This document shows positions 34,430 through 43,215 of a stretch of 57,802 nucleotides of DNA, piece after piece (within the stretch, counting starts at the first letter, position 1; each line of letters starts with the position of its first letter). The stretch comes from Peptoniphilaceae bacterium. Lineage in GTDB: Bacteria; Bacillota; Clostridia; Tissierellales; Peptoniphilaceae. Location: the NCBI GenBank assembly GCA_910589545.1, contig CAJUSY010000002.1:1-57802 (forward strand), written 5' to 3'. The position numbers were made by a program, and so were the translations under genes. Under the pieces are notes generated by a model, which was not told the origin of the DNA, did no database searches, and was given only the letters and a program-made list of their open reading frames with translations.

Positions 34430-35665
34430 ATGGAATTAAAACGCAAATTATCAATATTATCAGACGCTGCCAAGTACGATGTGAGCTGTTCTTCAAGTGG
34501 TTCAAAAAGAAAAAACACCACAGACGGAATCGGCGCGGCGCACAATTCTGGAATATGTCACAGTTGGTCTGAGGACGGAAGGTGCATATCTTTGTTGAAA
34601 ATTTTGCTTACAAATAAATGTATTTACAGTTGTGAGTATTGCATCAACAGAAAAGAAAATGATGTCGAAAGAGCAGAATTTACTCCAGAAGAAGTGGCTG
34701 ATTTGACTATAAATTTTTACAAAAGAAATTACATCGAAGGATTGTTCCTGTCAAGTGGAGTTGTAAAAAGTCCCGACCACACGATGATGCAACTTATCAG
34801 AGTTGCAGAGATTCTTCGAAATGATAAAAAATTCAACGGATACATACACATGAAGGCAATTCCCGGAGCAAGTGAAGAATTAATCGAAAGATTAGGCAGA
34901 TTAATCGACCGTATGAGTATCAACATTGAATTTCCTACTAAATCCAGTTTGAAGATGCTCGCTCCACAAAAAACTTATGAATCTATTGAAAAGCCAATGG
35001 ATTTTATCAACGAATCCATCACGCAATACAAAATCGACAGGAAAATAATCAGGAAAACTCCCATGTTTTTACCAGCAGGTCAATCTACACAGATGATTGT
35101 AGGAGCAGCAGGAGAATCCGATCTTACAATTATCAACAAAGCAAGTAGCTTGTATGAGGATTACAAGCTCAAAAGAGTTTTTTATTCGGGATTTGTTCCT
35201 GTAATCAAATCAAAATACACAGAGAACATCAAAAAAGTTCCAATGCTTAGAGAACATAGGCTGTATCAGGCAGATTGGCTGATGAGATTTTACAAATTCA
35301 AATCCAACGAAATATTGAACGACCAAAACCAGTTTTTCGATTTGACATTGGATCCCAAAGCATTTTGGGCAGTGCAAAATGCGTCGATGTTTCCTATCGA
35401 AATAAACAGAGCATCCTACGAAGAACTTCTGCGTGTTCCTGGATTTGGACCGACATATGCCATGAGAATTATAAATGCGAGAAAGTTTGCCAATCTCAAA
35501 TACGACGATTTGACCTCTCTTAAAATTTCCGTGAAAAAAGCAAAGAATTTCATACTTGTCGGAGGAATTTACAGAGGACAAAAATACAACACACAAGACG
35601 ATTTGATAGATATTTTGAGAATGCAAGAAGGAAAAAATGTAACACAACTTAGTTTTTTGGAGTAG
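34430..35665 (+). CDS. Putative DNA modification/repair radical SAM protein
   Basis: 411 residues from ATG 34430, taken because GGTGAT precedes it. Radical SAM motif CIYSCEYC (Cx3Cx2C) near residue 63, downstream NIEFPTKSSLKMLAPQ, and a C-terminal helix-hairpin-helix (RVPGFGPTYAMRIINAR) that suggests nucleic-acid contact. This combination defines the family annotated as DNA modification/repair radical SAM. It ends 2 nt before the TIGR03915 gene, its usual partner. Confidence 0.92.
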   Translation: MELKRKLSILSDAAKYDVSCSSSGSKRKNTTDGIGAAHNSGICHSWSEDGRCISLLKILLTNKCIYSCEYCINRKENDVERAEFTPEEVADLTINFYKRNYIEGLFLSSGVVKSPDHTMMQLIRVAEILRNDKKFNGYIHMKAIPGASEELIERLGRLIDRMSINIEFPTKSSLKMLAPQKTYESIEKPMDFINESITQYKIDRKIIRKTPMFLPAGQSTQMIVGAAGESDLTIINKASSLYEDYKLKRVFYSGFVPVIKSKYTENIKKVPMLREHRLYQADWLMRFYKFKSNEILNDQNQFFDLTLDPKAFWAVQNASMFPIEINRASYEELLRVPGFGPTYAMRIINARKFANLKYDDLTSLKISVKKAKNFILVGGIYRGQKYNTQDDLIDILRMQEGKNVTQLSFLE

Positions 35666-35667
35666 AT

Positions 35668-36411
35668 ATGAGATACAGTTATGATAACAGCTTAGATGGC
35701 TTGTTCACGGTGATCTTTGAAGAGTACAAATACATTGAAAGTGCGTTGATAACAGTCAGATCAGAACAATTGGATTTTCTGAATGACGATATATTTATAG
35801 AAACTGACACAGACAAATCATCACGTGTGAAAAAATCGATAACAGATAAATTCGGATTCAACTTTTATCGAAGCATCAACTACGCATTCGTCTCAGATAA
35901 TCCCGACAAATCAACAATTATCGCTAAGACAATCAAAAATATGTACACATACGGCTACAACTTCATTAACTCTTCTGACAAAATTGCAGTCCAATTCAAC
36001 AGCCTGTGCAAATATTCAACAAGAGAACTTCACGCATATAAAGGACTTCTAAGATTCAAAGAAATCCAAGATGGTTTCTTGTTCGCTGAGTTTGAGCCAA
36101 ACAACGATATATTGCAATTGTTGACGTATCATTTCAAAAATAGGTTGAAGAATGAAAAGTTTGTAATTTACGACAAGAAAAGAAGTAAATGTGCAATTTA
36201 TGTGGACAAAGAGTTGGCATTTTACGATGTACAAGAAATTTTCAAAGAAGAATCTGATGAAGAGAAAATGTTTGAAGATTGCTGGATAGAATTCTACAAT
36301 TCAGTCGGGATAAAAGAACGCCAAAACCTCAAACTTATGCAGAATAATATGCCGAAAAAGTATTGGAAATATTTGCCAGAGAAAAACAAAATATATGATG
36401 ATGAAAAATAA
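35668..36411 (+). CDS. TIGR03915-family putative DNA repair protein
   Basis: 247 residues. N-terminus YSYDNSLDGLFTVIFEEY and C-terminal MPKKYWKYLPE match the family that accompanies the radical SAM DNA-repair protein. The C-terminal half corresponds to DUF4130. The reaction is unknown; co-occurrence suggests one repair or modification activity. Translation is coupled to the upstream gene (2-nt gap). Confidence 0.9.
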   Translation: MRYSYDNSLDGLFTVIFEEYKYIESALITVRSEQLDFLNDDIFIETDTDKSSRVKKSITDKFGFNFYRSINYAFVSDNPDKSTIIAKTIKNMYTYGYNFINSSDKIAVQFNSLCKYSTRELHAYKGLLRFKEIQDGFLFAEFEPNNDILQLLTYHFKNRLKNEKFVIYDKKRSKCAIYVDKELAFYDVQEIFKEESDEEKMFEDCWIEFYNSVGIKERQNLKLMQNNMPKKYWKYLPEKNKIYDDEK

Positions 36412-36504
36412 TTGATGCTTTTAGTGTTTGTTGTCAGTTTGTTGCCCTTTTGTTCCCTTTCCTCAAGAATCTTAACGAATTGTGAGTGCTATCTGTAAAA
36501 TTCA

Positions 36505-36547
36505 ATAAAATAAAAATAAGCCTAGAATGTGTAATTTCTAGGCTTAT
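36505..36547 (-). terminator. Terminator downstream of tRNA-Arg
   Basis: Stem ATAAGCCTAGAA/TTCTAGGCTTAT with a short AT-rich loop, then TTTTTATTTT on the minus strand. Confidence 0.8.
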
Positions 36548-36551
36548 CGTA

Positions 36552-36627
36552 TGGTACTCCCACCCGGATTCGAACCGGGGATGCCCCCTTAGGAGGGGGG
36601 TATTATATCCAGCTTAATTATGGAAGC
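36552..36627 (-). tRNA. tRNA-Arg (CCT)
   Basis: 76 nt with encoded CCA. Anticodon stem CCCCC/GGGGG and loop CTCCTAA (anticodon CCT). T-arm CCCGG-TTCGAAT-CCGGG. The acceptor GCTTCCA/TGGGAGT contains two wobble pairs, and the D-stem is all A-T (ATTA/TAAT), weaker than usual. It starts 23 nt after the dacA stop. Confidence 0.88.
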
Positions 36628-36631
36628 ACAT

Positions 36632-36655
36632 AAAACCGAATCAAATCGGCTTATG
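36632..36655 (-). terminator. Weak hairpin at the dacA end
   Basis: Stem AGCCGA/TCGGTT (one G-U pair) followed by TTTTA directly after the dacA stop. It may end dacA messages or only protect the 3' end, since the tRNA lies immediately downstream. Confidence 0.45.
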
Positions 36656-37835
36656 ATGCAAGAAGTGCTTCTAACAATTCGTAAGTGTATTTGGCGCTTC
36701 TTTTTATTCTAGTTAATGTGTCTGCTTTTTCGTAAGGTTTTTTGACAACTAGGCTTACTTCTCTTTTGTCGCCTTTTCCCGTGTCTATCACAACTTTTCC
36801 GACGATTTGATTTTTCTTCAAAGGCGCCTTCAAATCTTTTTTGATGTCGACTTTTTGTTGCAGACCTGTTTTTGTGTTGTAAAGAATGGATACGTCTTCT
36901 GTCGGATAAATCTCAACTTTTTTATCTGAAACGCTGTTAACAGATTTTGTTTCGATTGGTTTTTTGCTATCCAATATATTCATTGGTTCAAACGAATTTC
37001 TGACGTATTCAAGCATTATTTTTTGGTAAGTATTTCTGTCATATTTTGTGGGAGCTCCCATCAAAACAGATACGACTCTGTTGTTTGGATCGTTTGGTTT
37101 CAAACTCATCGTAGTTATCAAACAATATCCAGCTTTTTCTGTAGTTCCCGTTTTAAATCCATCGACACCTTCGATTTTACCCAAAAATGGCAACGTGGAT
37201 ATTCCTTCGTATTTTCTGGAAGGCATTGGAAGTTTTTGTGTTTTTGTGTAATTTAAAATTTGTGGGTAGTTGTTGATAGTGTATGTGGTTAACTTTGCCA
37301 AATCCTTCGCGCTCATCAAGTTTTCCTTGTCATTTTCAGGATAACCGGATGCAGAATAAAACTTAGCAGATTCCAATTCCAATTCAGCTGCTTTTTTGTT
37401 CATTCTTTGGACAAATTTTTCCACAGATCCTTCTGATTTAACAGCTAATTCATCAGCAGCATCATTCGCACTGACTATAATCATTCCCCTAATCAAATCA
37501 TTCACTGTTAATTCTTCGCCTTTTTTTAGCTGCATCGTGCTTGCTTCAGGCTTATTGTATTGAGTTTGGATTTTGATTTTATCGTCGAGCTTGTATTTGT
37601 TTGAGTTGATATCTTCCATAACTAAAACATAAGTCATGATTTTAGTAAGTGATGCTATTGCAAAGGGTTTATTTTCGTTGTAATTCAACAATTCTTGGGA
37701 ATAATCCTGTTCATTTGTGTAATACGAGTTTACTTTGTCTTCAAATCCCAATTTCGAGTCTGCTTTTGATAATGCAGGTTGAAATACAATAGCAAGTACT
37801 AACATTAAGGGTATTATTTTTCTAATACTCTTCAT
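36651..37835 (-). CDS. dacA: D-alanyl-D-alanine carboxypeptidase (penicillin-binding protein 5 type, family S11)
   Basis: 394 residues. Signal peptide (about 1-25, ending ALSKADS). Catalytic SxxK at Ser62-Lys65 (ASLTKI), SxN at Ser122-Asn124 (VSAND) and KTG in VDGFKTGTTEKAGY. A beta-rich PBP5 C-terminal domain follows, then a terminal helix. It trims the last D-Ala of peptidoglycan stem peptides outside the cell. It follows the glycosyltransferase gene by 8 nt in the serS operon. Confidence 0.93.
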   Translation of the reverse strand: MKSIRKIIPLMLVLAIVFQPALSKADSKLGFEDKVNSYYTNEQDYSQELLNYNENKPFAIASLTKIMTYVLVMEDINSNKYKLDDKIKIQTQYNKPEASTMQLKKGEELTVNDLIRGMIIVSANDAADELAVKSEGSVEKFVQRMNKKAAELELESAKFYSASGYPENDKENLMSAKDLAKLTTYTINNYPQILNYTKTQKLPMPSRKYEGISTLPFLGKIEGVDGFKTGTTEKAGYCLITTMSLKPNDPNNRVVSVLMGAPTKYDRNTYQKIMLEYVRNSFEPMNILDSKKPIETKSVNSVSDKKVEIYPTEDVSILYNTKTGLQQKVDIKKDLKAPLKKNQIVGKVVIDTGKGDKREVSLVVKKPYEKADTLTRIKRSAKYTYELLEALLAS

Positions 37836-37843
37836 TTCTCACC

Positions 37844-38980
37844 TCATCTTTTCGATATAACTTCTTCGTACACTTTTATTACATCATCTGTAATATTTTC
37901 TTCGGAATATACTTCTTTGATATCGTGTGATATTTTCTTTCTGTCGTATTTTTCAATATTGTCATGCATATATCTCAACGCTTCTGCTAATTTGTCCACG
38001 TTAAATCTATCAACCAATATTCCATTTTCTTCGTTTATTAAATGTTCCGGTCCTCCGCATTTGCTCGCAACCACAGGAAGTCCTGCAGACAATGCTTCCA
38101 AATACGCCAACCCAAAAGTTTCTGAATACGAATACAAGCAAAACATATCCGCATTATTGTAGCCTTCAACGATTTTTTCTCTTTTTGTAAGTCCAGGAAG
38201 AAAAACTTGATCGGACAATCCCAAATCGTCGACCATTTTCAACAATGGTCTTCTCAAAAATCCATCTCCATATATTGTAAGCTTAACATTCTTATCGTTT
38301 GCAAAAGCAATGTTGAACGCCTCAATTAATTCCTTCGGACCTTTTGTCGTTATTACATTTCCAGTAGATACTATGTTGAAAATATTTCCTCTTTTGAAAT
38401 TCTCGTTGTTTTTGAAAATCGTAAGATTGGGTATTATCGCAATTTCTGTAGAATCTTTTCCAAATTCTTCCTTGATTTTCTCTTTGAATTTGGGACTTAC
38501 AGTGATAAGCCCATCAGTTCTATCGTATGTTTCTTCGGCGATTTTCCTGTAAGAAGGTTTGATAGTGTCTTGGTTTACGACCGAATTGCATTCAGTAAGT
38601 ACAAATGGAATGTTCATTTCTTTGCAAAGCTTAGATGTATAATATCCTTGATCTGTAAAATAAGTGTGAATTACATCCGGTCTTCCTTCTATTTTCTCCA
38701 CTTTTTTATAGAAATGCCTAAGTACCAAATAAGAAAAGTCATAAAGGTTTTTAAAGATATATCTTCCAATCGGAAAATGAAAAGAATACACTTTGACATT
38801 ATCTTTTATAAAATATTCACTTTTATATTTACGAAAACGTCTAAGTGATCTGAAATCAAGCGCAATCAACACTACTTCCACGCCTTTTTTGGCGAGTGCT
38901 TTTGCCTGATCCAATTCAAATATTCCGTTCATTTTGTATTTATCCGTTGGATATCCTCTAGCAATAATATAAGCCTTCAT
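37844..38980 (-). CDS. GT4-family glycosyltransferase
   Basis: 378 residues, GT-B fold. The N-terminal domain includes FELDQAKALAKKGVEVVLI. The C-terminal nucleotide-sugar domain carries the EX7E motif in SETFGLAYLEALSAG followed by PVVASKCGG. No signal or membrane helix. It probably adds a sugar to a lipid or wall precursor. Between serS and dacA, so transcription should respond to the serS T-box. Confidence 0.9.
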   Translation of the reverse strand: MKAYIIARGYPTDKYKMNGIFELDQAKALAKKGVEVVLIALDFRSLRRFRKYKSEYFIKDNVKVYSFHFPIGRYIFKNLYDFSYLVLRHFYKKVEKIEGRPDVIHTYFTDQGYYTSKLCKEMNIPFVLTECNSVVNQDTIKPSYRKIAEETYDRTDGLITVSPKFKEKIKEEFGKDSTEIAIIPNLTIFKNNENFKRGNIFNIVSTGNVITTKGPKELIEAFNIAFANDKNVKLTIYGDGFLRRPLLKMVDDLGLSDQVFLPGLTKREKIVEGYNNADMFCLYSYSETFGLAYLEALSAGLPVVASKCGGPEHLINEENGILVDRFNVDKLAEALRYMHDNIEKYDRKKISHDIKEVYSEENITDDVIKVYEEVISKR

Positions 38981-39007
38981 TTCTTTTCCTATCTTAATTT
39001 TAGTTTA

Positions 39008-40273
39008 CTAATCTATTATATCAAATCCTGTATATTTTTGTAGCACTTCGGGAATTTTTATAGATCCATCAGCTTGTTGATAGTTTTCGATTACAGCTGC
39101 GAAACAACGTCCAATAGCTAGTCCTGAACCATTTAGTGTGTGAACATATTGTGGCTTATTATTTTCGTCACGATATCTAATATTTGCACGTCTTGCTTGG
39201 AAATCTTCAAAGTTAGAACAGCTTGAGATTTCAACGTATCTGCCGTAACTTGGCATCCACACTTCAATATCATAAGTCATAGCTGATGAGAATCCCAAAT
39301 CCCCAGAACAAAGTCTAACAACTCTGTATGGAATTTCCAATAATTGCAAGATTTCTTCTGCGTTATTTGTAAGTTTTTCTAATTCGTCATAACTTGTAGC
39401 TGGTTCAACGAATTTTACCATTTCAACTTTTTCAAATTGGTGATTTCTAATCAAACCTCTCGTGTCACGTCCAGCACTTCCCGCTTCTCTTCTGAAGCAT
39501 TGAGTAAACGCTGTGTAATAAATCGGCAAGCTTCCTTGTTCCAAAATCTCTCCTGCTAACAAGTTAGTCACTGGAACTTCTGCTGTAGGAGCAAGATACA
39601 TGTCGTCTTTTTCACAATAAAACATATCTTCTTTGAATTTTGGAATTTGACCAGTTCCTCTCATCGCACTTGGACTCATAAGCACTGGAGTATTCATTTC
39701 AGTGTAGCCTTGTTTATCAGTGTGGAGGTCAACCATGAAATTCATCAAAGCTCTTTCAAGTCGTGCGCCTTTTCCTTTGAAAACGCTAAATCTTGATTTG
39801 GAAATCTTAGTTGCTTTTTCAAAATCCAAAATATCCAAATCAACACCCAAATCCCAGTGTGCTTTGATATCGAAATCAAACTTTCTTGGTTCTCCCCATT
39901 TTCTCATTTCCAAATTTTCAGTATCATCCAAACCAACTGGAACATCCTTATTAGGAGTATTTGGAATTTCCATCAAATATTCTCTGGTTTCTTCGTCGAT
40001 ATTTTTCAAATCATCATCCAAAGATTTGATGTCGTCAGACAATTTCTTCAACTTTTTGAAAAGTTCTGTAGTGTCCTCTCCATTTTTCTTCATTTGTGGA
40101 ACTTGTTTGGAAAGCTTGTTTTGTTCTGCTTTCATGCCTTCTACTTTTTGAATAACTTCACGTCTTTTTTCATCAGTAGCCAAAAGTTTTTCAATAGGAT
40201 ATTCTCCTTTTCTTTTCTTCAAAGCCTCAACGATTTCTTCAGGATTGTTCCTAATTCTTTTAATATCTAACAT
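39008..40273 (-). CDS. serS: Seryl-tRNA synthetase
   Basis: 421 residues from ATG 40273 (AAGGAG upstream); an in-frame ATG at 40294 has no site. The N-terminal helical arm (about 1-105) binds the long variable arm of tRNA-Ser. The class II core has motif 2 (FRREAGSAGRDTRGLIRNHQF) in two overlapping parts, FRREAGSAG and RGLIRNHQFEK, and motif 3 GSGLAIGRCFAAVIEN. Length is standard. It charges tRNA-Ser; a T-box leader precedes it. Confidence 0.97.
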   Translation of the reverse strand: MLDIKRIRNNPEEIVEALKKRKGEYPIEKLLATDEKRREVIQKVEGMKAEQNKLSKQVPQMKKNGEDTTELFKKLKKLSDDIKSLDDDLKNIDEETREYLMEIPNTPNKDVPVGLDDTENLEMRKWGEPRKFDFDIKAHWDLGVDLDILDFEKATKISKSRFSVFKGKGARLERALMNFMVDLHTDKQGYTEMNTPVLMSPSAMRGTGQIPKFKEDMFYCEKDDMYLAPTAEVPVTNLLAGEILEQGSLPIYYTAFTQCFRREAGSAGRDTRGLIRNHQFEKVEMVKFVEPATSYDELEKLTNNAEEILQLLEIPYRVVRLCSGDLGFSSAMTYDIEVWMPSYGRYVEISSCSNFEDFQARRANIRYRDENNKPQYVHTLNGSGLAIGRCFAAVIENYQQADGSIKIPEVLQKYTGFDIID

Positions 40274-40299
40274 AACTTTCTCCTTATAAAACAATAAAA

Positions 40300-40480
40300 A
40301 AACTCATACTAAGGGACGAAAATGGTCATTCCGCGATTACCACCCTAATTAGCACAAGCTCTCTCAAATAACAACGCATAGAAGTTAGATTCATTATTTT
40401 CATATACTTATTCGCACCACACATAAGCTCTCTTAAATAATCCAACACTTACTATTTCTTCATCAACTGCAATATTCAAT
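40300..40480 (-). promoter_or_regulatory. T-box riboswitch of the serS operon
   Basis: The conserved T-box core AGGGTGGTAATCGCGG (minus, 40346-40331) is present, with upstream stem I elements including GTGTGGTGCGAATAAG-like sequence. A specifier region GAATCTAAC contains a possible TCT serine codon. A T run follows before the serS ribosome site. Uncharged tRNA-Ser would bind it and allow read-through into serS, the glycosyltransferase and dacA. Confidence 0.88.
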
Positions 40481-40493
40481 TACGTTAATGTAT

Positions 40494-40523
40494 ATTCTAC
40501 CACAAAGTATCTATCTATGTCAA
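40494..40523 (-). promoter_or_regulatory. Promoter of the serS T-box leader
   Basis: TTGACA (40523-40518), 18-nt spacer, TAGAAT (40499-40494) pointing into the T-box, with a predicted start near 40487. Confidence 0.7.
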
Positions 40524-40708
40524 TGTAGAGCTTGTTTACAACTTTTTTATGTTTTTCTATATTCATATTAGAATTTTTCATTTATGAAAATTCACTCATA
40601 GATTCAAAATCAGATTAGCGTTTTTGCTAAGAATATCATACGGAAAAAACAATCAGATTTGTAAGCTTTATTAAGTCTTAACAACACAATTACTAAACTT
40701 CCTAGCAA

Positions 40709-40749
40709 ACAAAAACACCAAGCTCATCTCACAAGATTTGCTCAGTGTT
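40709..40749 (-). terminator. Terminator after the 60-residue membrane protein gene
   Basis: Stem AACACTGAGC/GCTTGGTGTT (10 bp with two G-U pairs) enclosing a small inner hairpin, followed by T on the minus strand. Confidence 0.65.
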
Positions 40750-40754
40750 ATTAG

Positions 40755-40937
40755 TTAAATATCTTTGTCTGCATTTTTGAAAAACTTTGCAACATATCCT
40801 ATCACAACTAAAACCAAGAATACTTTCATCAAGAATTTCAAAATACTAACAGTTATTCCCATAATTCCCATCAAAATATTCAAAGCTAAAATAGCCAAGA
40901 ATATGTACAAAATGTATTTTAAATATTTGTTATCCAT
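40755..40937 (-). CDS. Small membrane protein, unknown
   Basis: 60 residues with two hydrophobic segments (about 7-30 and 36-50). AAGGAAG ribosome site before the ATG. It follows the 75-residue membrane protein gene by 12 nt, and the two have similar layouts. No family recognised. Confidence 0.65.
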   Translation of the reverse strand: MDNKYLKYILYIFLAILALNILMGIMGITVSILKFLMKVFLVLVVIGYVAKFFKNADKDI

Positions 40938-40949
40938 ACTCCACTTCCT

Positions 40950-41177
40950 TTATATTTCTTCTTTTGCGAAAAATCTTCTGTAAATAAATCTAATGATTAT
41001 CACAGCTAACGCTATTTTTATGAAAACTTTCAAGAACGAATAAGTAATAGCTCCAATTGCAATTAAAATTCCCGCAATTGCACCAACTAAACCCAAAATC
41101 AAACCAAAAGTTCCCAAAATAGCTGCAAAAATTATTGATAGAATAACTATCAACGTAACAAATGCCAAAGTAATCAT
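40950..41177 (-). CDS. Small membrane protein, unknown
   Basis: 75 residues, almost wholly hydrophobic and Gly/Ile-rich (for example GTFGLILGLVGAIAGILIAIG), with a basic C-terminus YRRFFAKEEI. GGGAGG ribosome site. Forms a pair with the next small gene. Function unknown; a holin-like or membrane-stress protein is possible. Confidence 0.65.
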   Translation of the reverse strand: MITLAFVTLIVILSIIFAAILGTFGLILGLVGAIAGILIAIGAITYSFLKVFIKIALAVIIIRFIYRRFFAKEEI

Positions 41178-41234
41178 AATTGCCTCCCTTTGCTTTGTAC
41201 AGTACCTTTTATTACATTATAGCACAATAATCCC

Positions 41235-41939
41235 TTATTCACAACAAGCATTAGGAGATAATTCAAAAGATTTTATAAAAAACTTGCCGTTCTTTTGTTC
41301 CAATTTAAGTTCCGATTTAATGTCATCTTCAAGTATAATTTCTTTGGAATTGATTTTGCACACCGCAGGTTCAAACGCCCAATCTTCATCATTTTCCATT
41401 ACATAATATGAATTGTCATCTTCCAAATACACGACATTTCCCTTGTTTTTCACATTATCACTTGTAATATTCGCATATTTCAATAAAACAGCATCCACCA
41501 AATTCTTATTCACCTTCAAAATCTTGGCGTCATCTCTTGTTTGTTTGAGTGCATTTGGATTTTGTTTTTTAAGTTCATCTATTTGGGATTTATCTTTTTC
41601 TGGATCCAGCGTTTTGCTTGGAAAATTCGCCACGAAGTTTTTAAGCGTAATATCTTGTGGTGATGCGAAGCTCTCCCCGTAGAAAAATGTGTCCAACGAA
41701 TTTATAACCTCTTCGCCATTATAATCGTACGGCTTATTAAAATTTGCTGCGATTTTATCCACATCATTTTTTTCCAACCTACCGTCTTTTGAAATGTCTA
41801 TATCCTTGAATGAATCTTCCAAGTAATTTCCCACGTAGGTTTTCTCATCTTCTGAGATTTCGGGCATTTTCTTCGAACAAGATGCGACAAATACGACACT
41901 TAACATCACAAGTACGATTTTAAATAATTTGTTTCTCAT
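41235..41939 (-). CDS. Putative lipoprotein, unknown
   Basis: 234 residues. Signal peptide with lipobox VFVASCSKK (Cys21). A possible EF-hand-like loop DISKDGRLEKND lies near residue 50. The rest is mixed alpha/beta and ends NACCE. I do not recognise the family. It probably sits on the outer face of the membrane. GGTGGGAG ribosome site. Confidence 0.75.
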   Translation of the reverse strand: MRNKLFKIVLVMLSVVFVASCSKKMPEISEDEKTYVGNYLEDSFKDIDISKDGRLEKNDVDKIAANFNKPYDYNGEEVINSLDTFFYGESFASPQDITLKNFVANFPSKTLDPEKDKSQIDELKKQNPNALKQTRDDAKILKVNKNLVDAVLLKYANITSDNVKNKGNVVYLEDDNSYYVMENDEDWAFEPAVCKINSKEIILEDDIKSELKLEQKNGKFFIKSFELSPNACCE

Positions 41940-41982
41940 CTTCTCCCACCTTTACTAACTTTATTATATATTAAAACTCAAT

Positions 41983-42026
41983 AAAAAAACACTGACGGAA
42001 GTTTAACCAACTCCCAAATCAGTGTT
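41983..42026 (-). terminator. Terminator overlapping the radical SAM stop codon
   Basis: Stem AACACTGA/TCAGTGTT enclosing 23 nt that include the stop at 42003, then a T run on the minus strand. Confidence 0.65.
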
Positions 42027-42689
42027 TTCAACTAACATTTCAACTTTTGGATGGTCTTTCAAATCGTAATGATTTTCCAAAAACCACTTTACAAGCTCAT
42101 CGTCTCTTTTAATCGGCGTCGAATTATTTATGAAAATATTGATAGTAATCCATTTGAAATTCGAAAGTCCAATCTCGATATCACGCTCAATCATTTCCTT
42201 CGTTTGACCTTTAATCCCAACCATCAAACACGCAGAATCAAAATAATCGGATACCTCTTTCACATCATGAAATTTCGCATTTTTGTTGAGGACATTTTCT
42301 CTAAAATCGTAATCAAACGATTCAATTCCAGTTTTAAACAAAACCTCGCAACCGAAAAATTCTCTGATTTCATTAAGCCTATTTTTGAAAATATAATGCG
42401 CTTCAAAAACCAAAGTATGAATGTTTTTATCGTGAATTAAATTCTTGATGTCGATTTTCGTCTGTTCTGGAAGTTCAAACACATTTCCCGAATTTATACA
42501 TTCCAAAACCCCGAATTCGCCAGTCACATTTTGAAGAATCTCACGGTTTTCACGGACAGCTTCATCCATGTCCACAGTATTATCTTCGATGTAATCACAG
42601 AAAGTGCATTTGCCCCAAAAACATGGTCTGCCTTTCAAAAGCACAATTTCTCTTTTTAATTTCTCTTCAATCTTAGCGTATCGATTCAA
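42003..42689 (-). CDS. Small radical SAM protein with CX4CX2C cluster motif
   Basis: 228 residues. The putative 4Fe-4S motif is C23-FWGK-C28-TF-C31, spaced CX4CX2C instead of the usual CX3CX2C. Later segments (LVFEAHYIF, VLFKTGIESFDYDFRE, SACLMVGIKGQTKEMIERD) are consistent with a shortened radical SAM barrel. It starts with TTG (AGAGG upstream) and overlaps the ECF S-component gene by 17 nt, so the two act together. A salvage lyase acting on the imported compound, such as the queuine lyase QueL partnered with an ECF transporter, is a hypothesis. Confidence 0.72.
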   Translation of the reverse strand: MNRYAKIEEKLKREIVLLKGRPCFWGKCTFCDYIEDNTVDMDEAVRENREILQNVTGEFGVLECINSGNVFELPEQTKIDIKNLIHDKNIHTLVFEAHYIFKNRLNEIREFFGCEVLFKTGIESFDYDFRENVLNKNAKFHDVKEVSDYFDSACLMVGIKGQTKEMIERDIEIGLSNFKWITINIFINNSTPIKRDDELVKWFLENHYDLKDHPKVEMLVENTDLGVG

Positions 42690-43215
42690 GCTTAATCCTC
42701 TTAACAGCTGCCATTACAACGCTAAATGAAATAAGTCTGTCGAAAAATTCCATAAAATATTGGTTGATAAAAGATGCAGCAGCAGGATTTACTCCCTTGT
42801 TAATCATAAATCTTACGATAACATCACTACCTGAGCTTGTAACCCCTCCAAAGATATATCCTTGGATAATGGCACCCAAAATAGCGCCAGGAAGTACAGC
42901 TAATAAAAGTGCAGGAATAGTGTGCAATTTCTTGAAATATCCCTTTTCATATAAAATTCCAACCATAAACACCATAAGCATACCAGTAGGTGCGAATGGA
43001 AGTGCAAAAGGATCAAACAAAATTTGATTCATAACTGACGATAAAAGTGCAGTCACAACACCGTATTTCCATCCAAATAACATACACACCAATAGAGATC
43101 CTATGTGATCCAATAACAAAGGAATCTTCGTACTAACAGCGATAAAAGCGCCAAGGCAGTTAATCGCAATGCAAATCGCTATAGTAGTCAACAATTTCGT
43201 ATTCGTTTTTCTCAA
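42673..43215 (-). CDS. ECF transporter S component, vitamin or base uptake
   Basis: 180 residues with about six membrane helices and the short-loop layout of ECF S components (STKIPLLLDHIGSLLV, FGWKYGVVTALLSS, FAPTGMLMVFMVG). The start is TTG with AGGAGG 8 nt upstream; that site is buried in a hairpin (43214-43244). It lacks its own ATPase genes and would use a shared ECF module. Ligand unknown; the radical SAM partner suggests a modified base or cofactor precursor (queuine or preQ1 type). Confidence 0.78.
   Translation of the reverse strand: MRKTNTKLLTTIAICIAINCLGAFIAVSTKIPLLLDHIGSLLVCMLFGWKYGVVTALLSSVMNQILFDPFALPFAPTGMLMVFMVGILYEKGYFKKLHTIPALLLAVLPGAILGAIIQGYIFGGVTSSGSDVIVRFMINKGVNPAAASFINQYFMEFFDRLISFSVVMAAVKRIKLESIR

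Larger units (their letters stand above)
40481..40754. other. Intergenic region upstream of the serS leader
   Basis: It holds the serS promoter (40494-40523) and the terminator of the small membrane protein genes (40709-40749). I see nothing else in it. Confidence 0.6.

Noticed and set aside
36552..36627. tRNA-Arg as a pseudogene because of weak acceptor and D-stem
   Set aside because: All stems pair (with two wobbles), the anticodon loop and T-arm are standard and CCA is encoded.
39720..40270. Two plus-strand frames over serS
   Set aside because: Complement of the seryl-tRNA synthetase gene.
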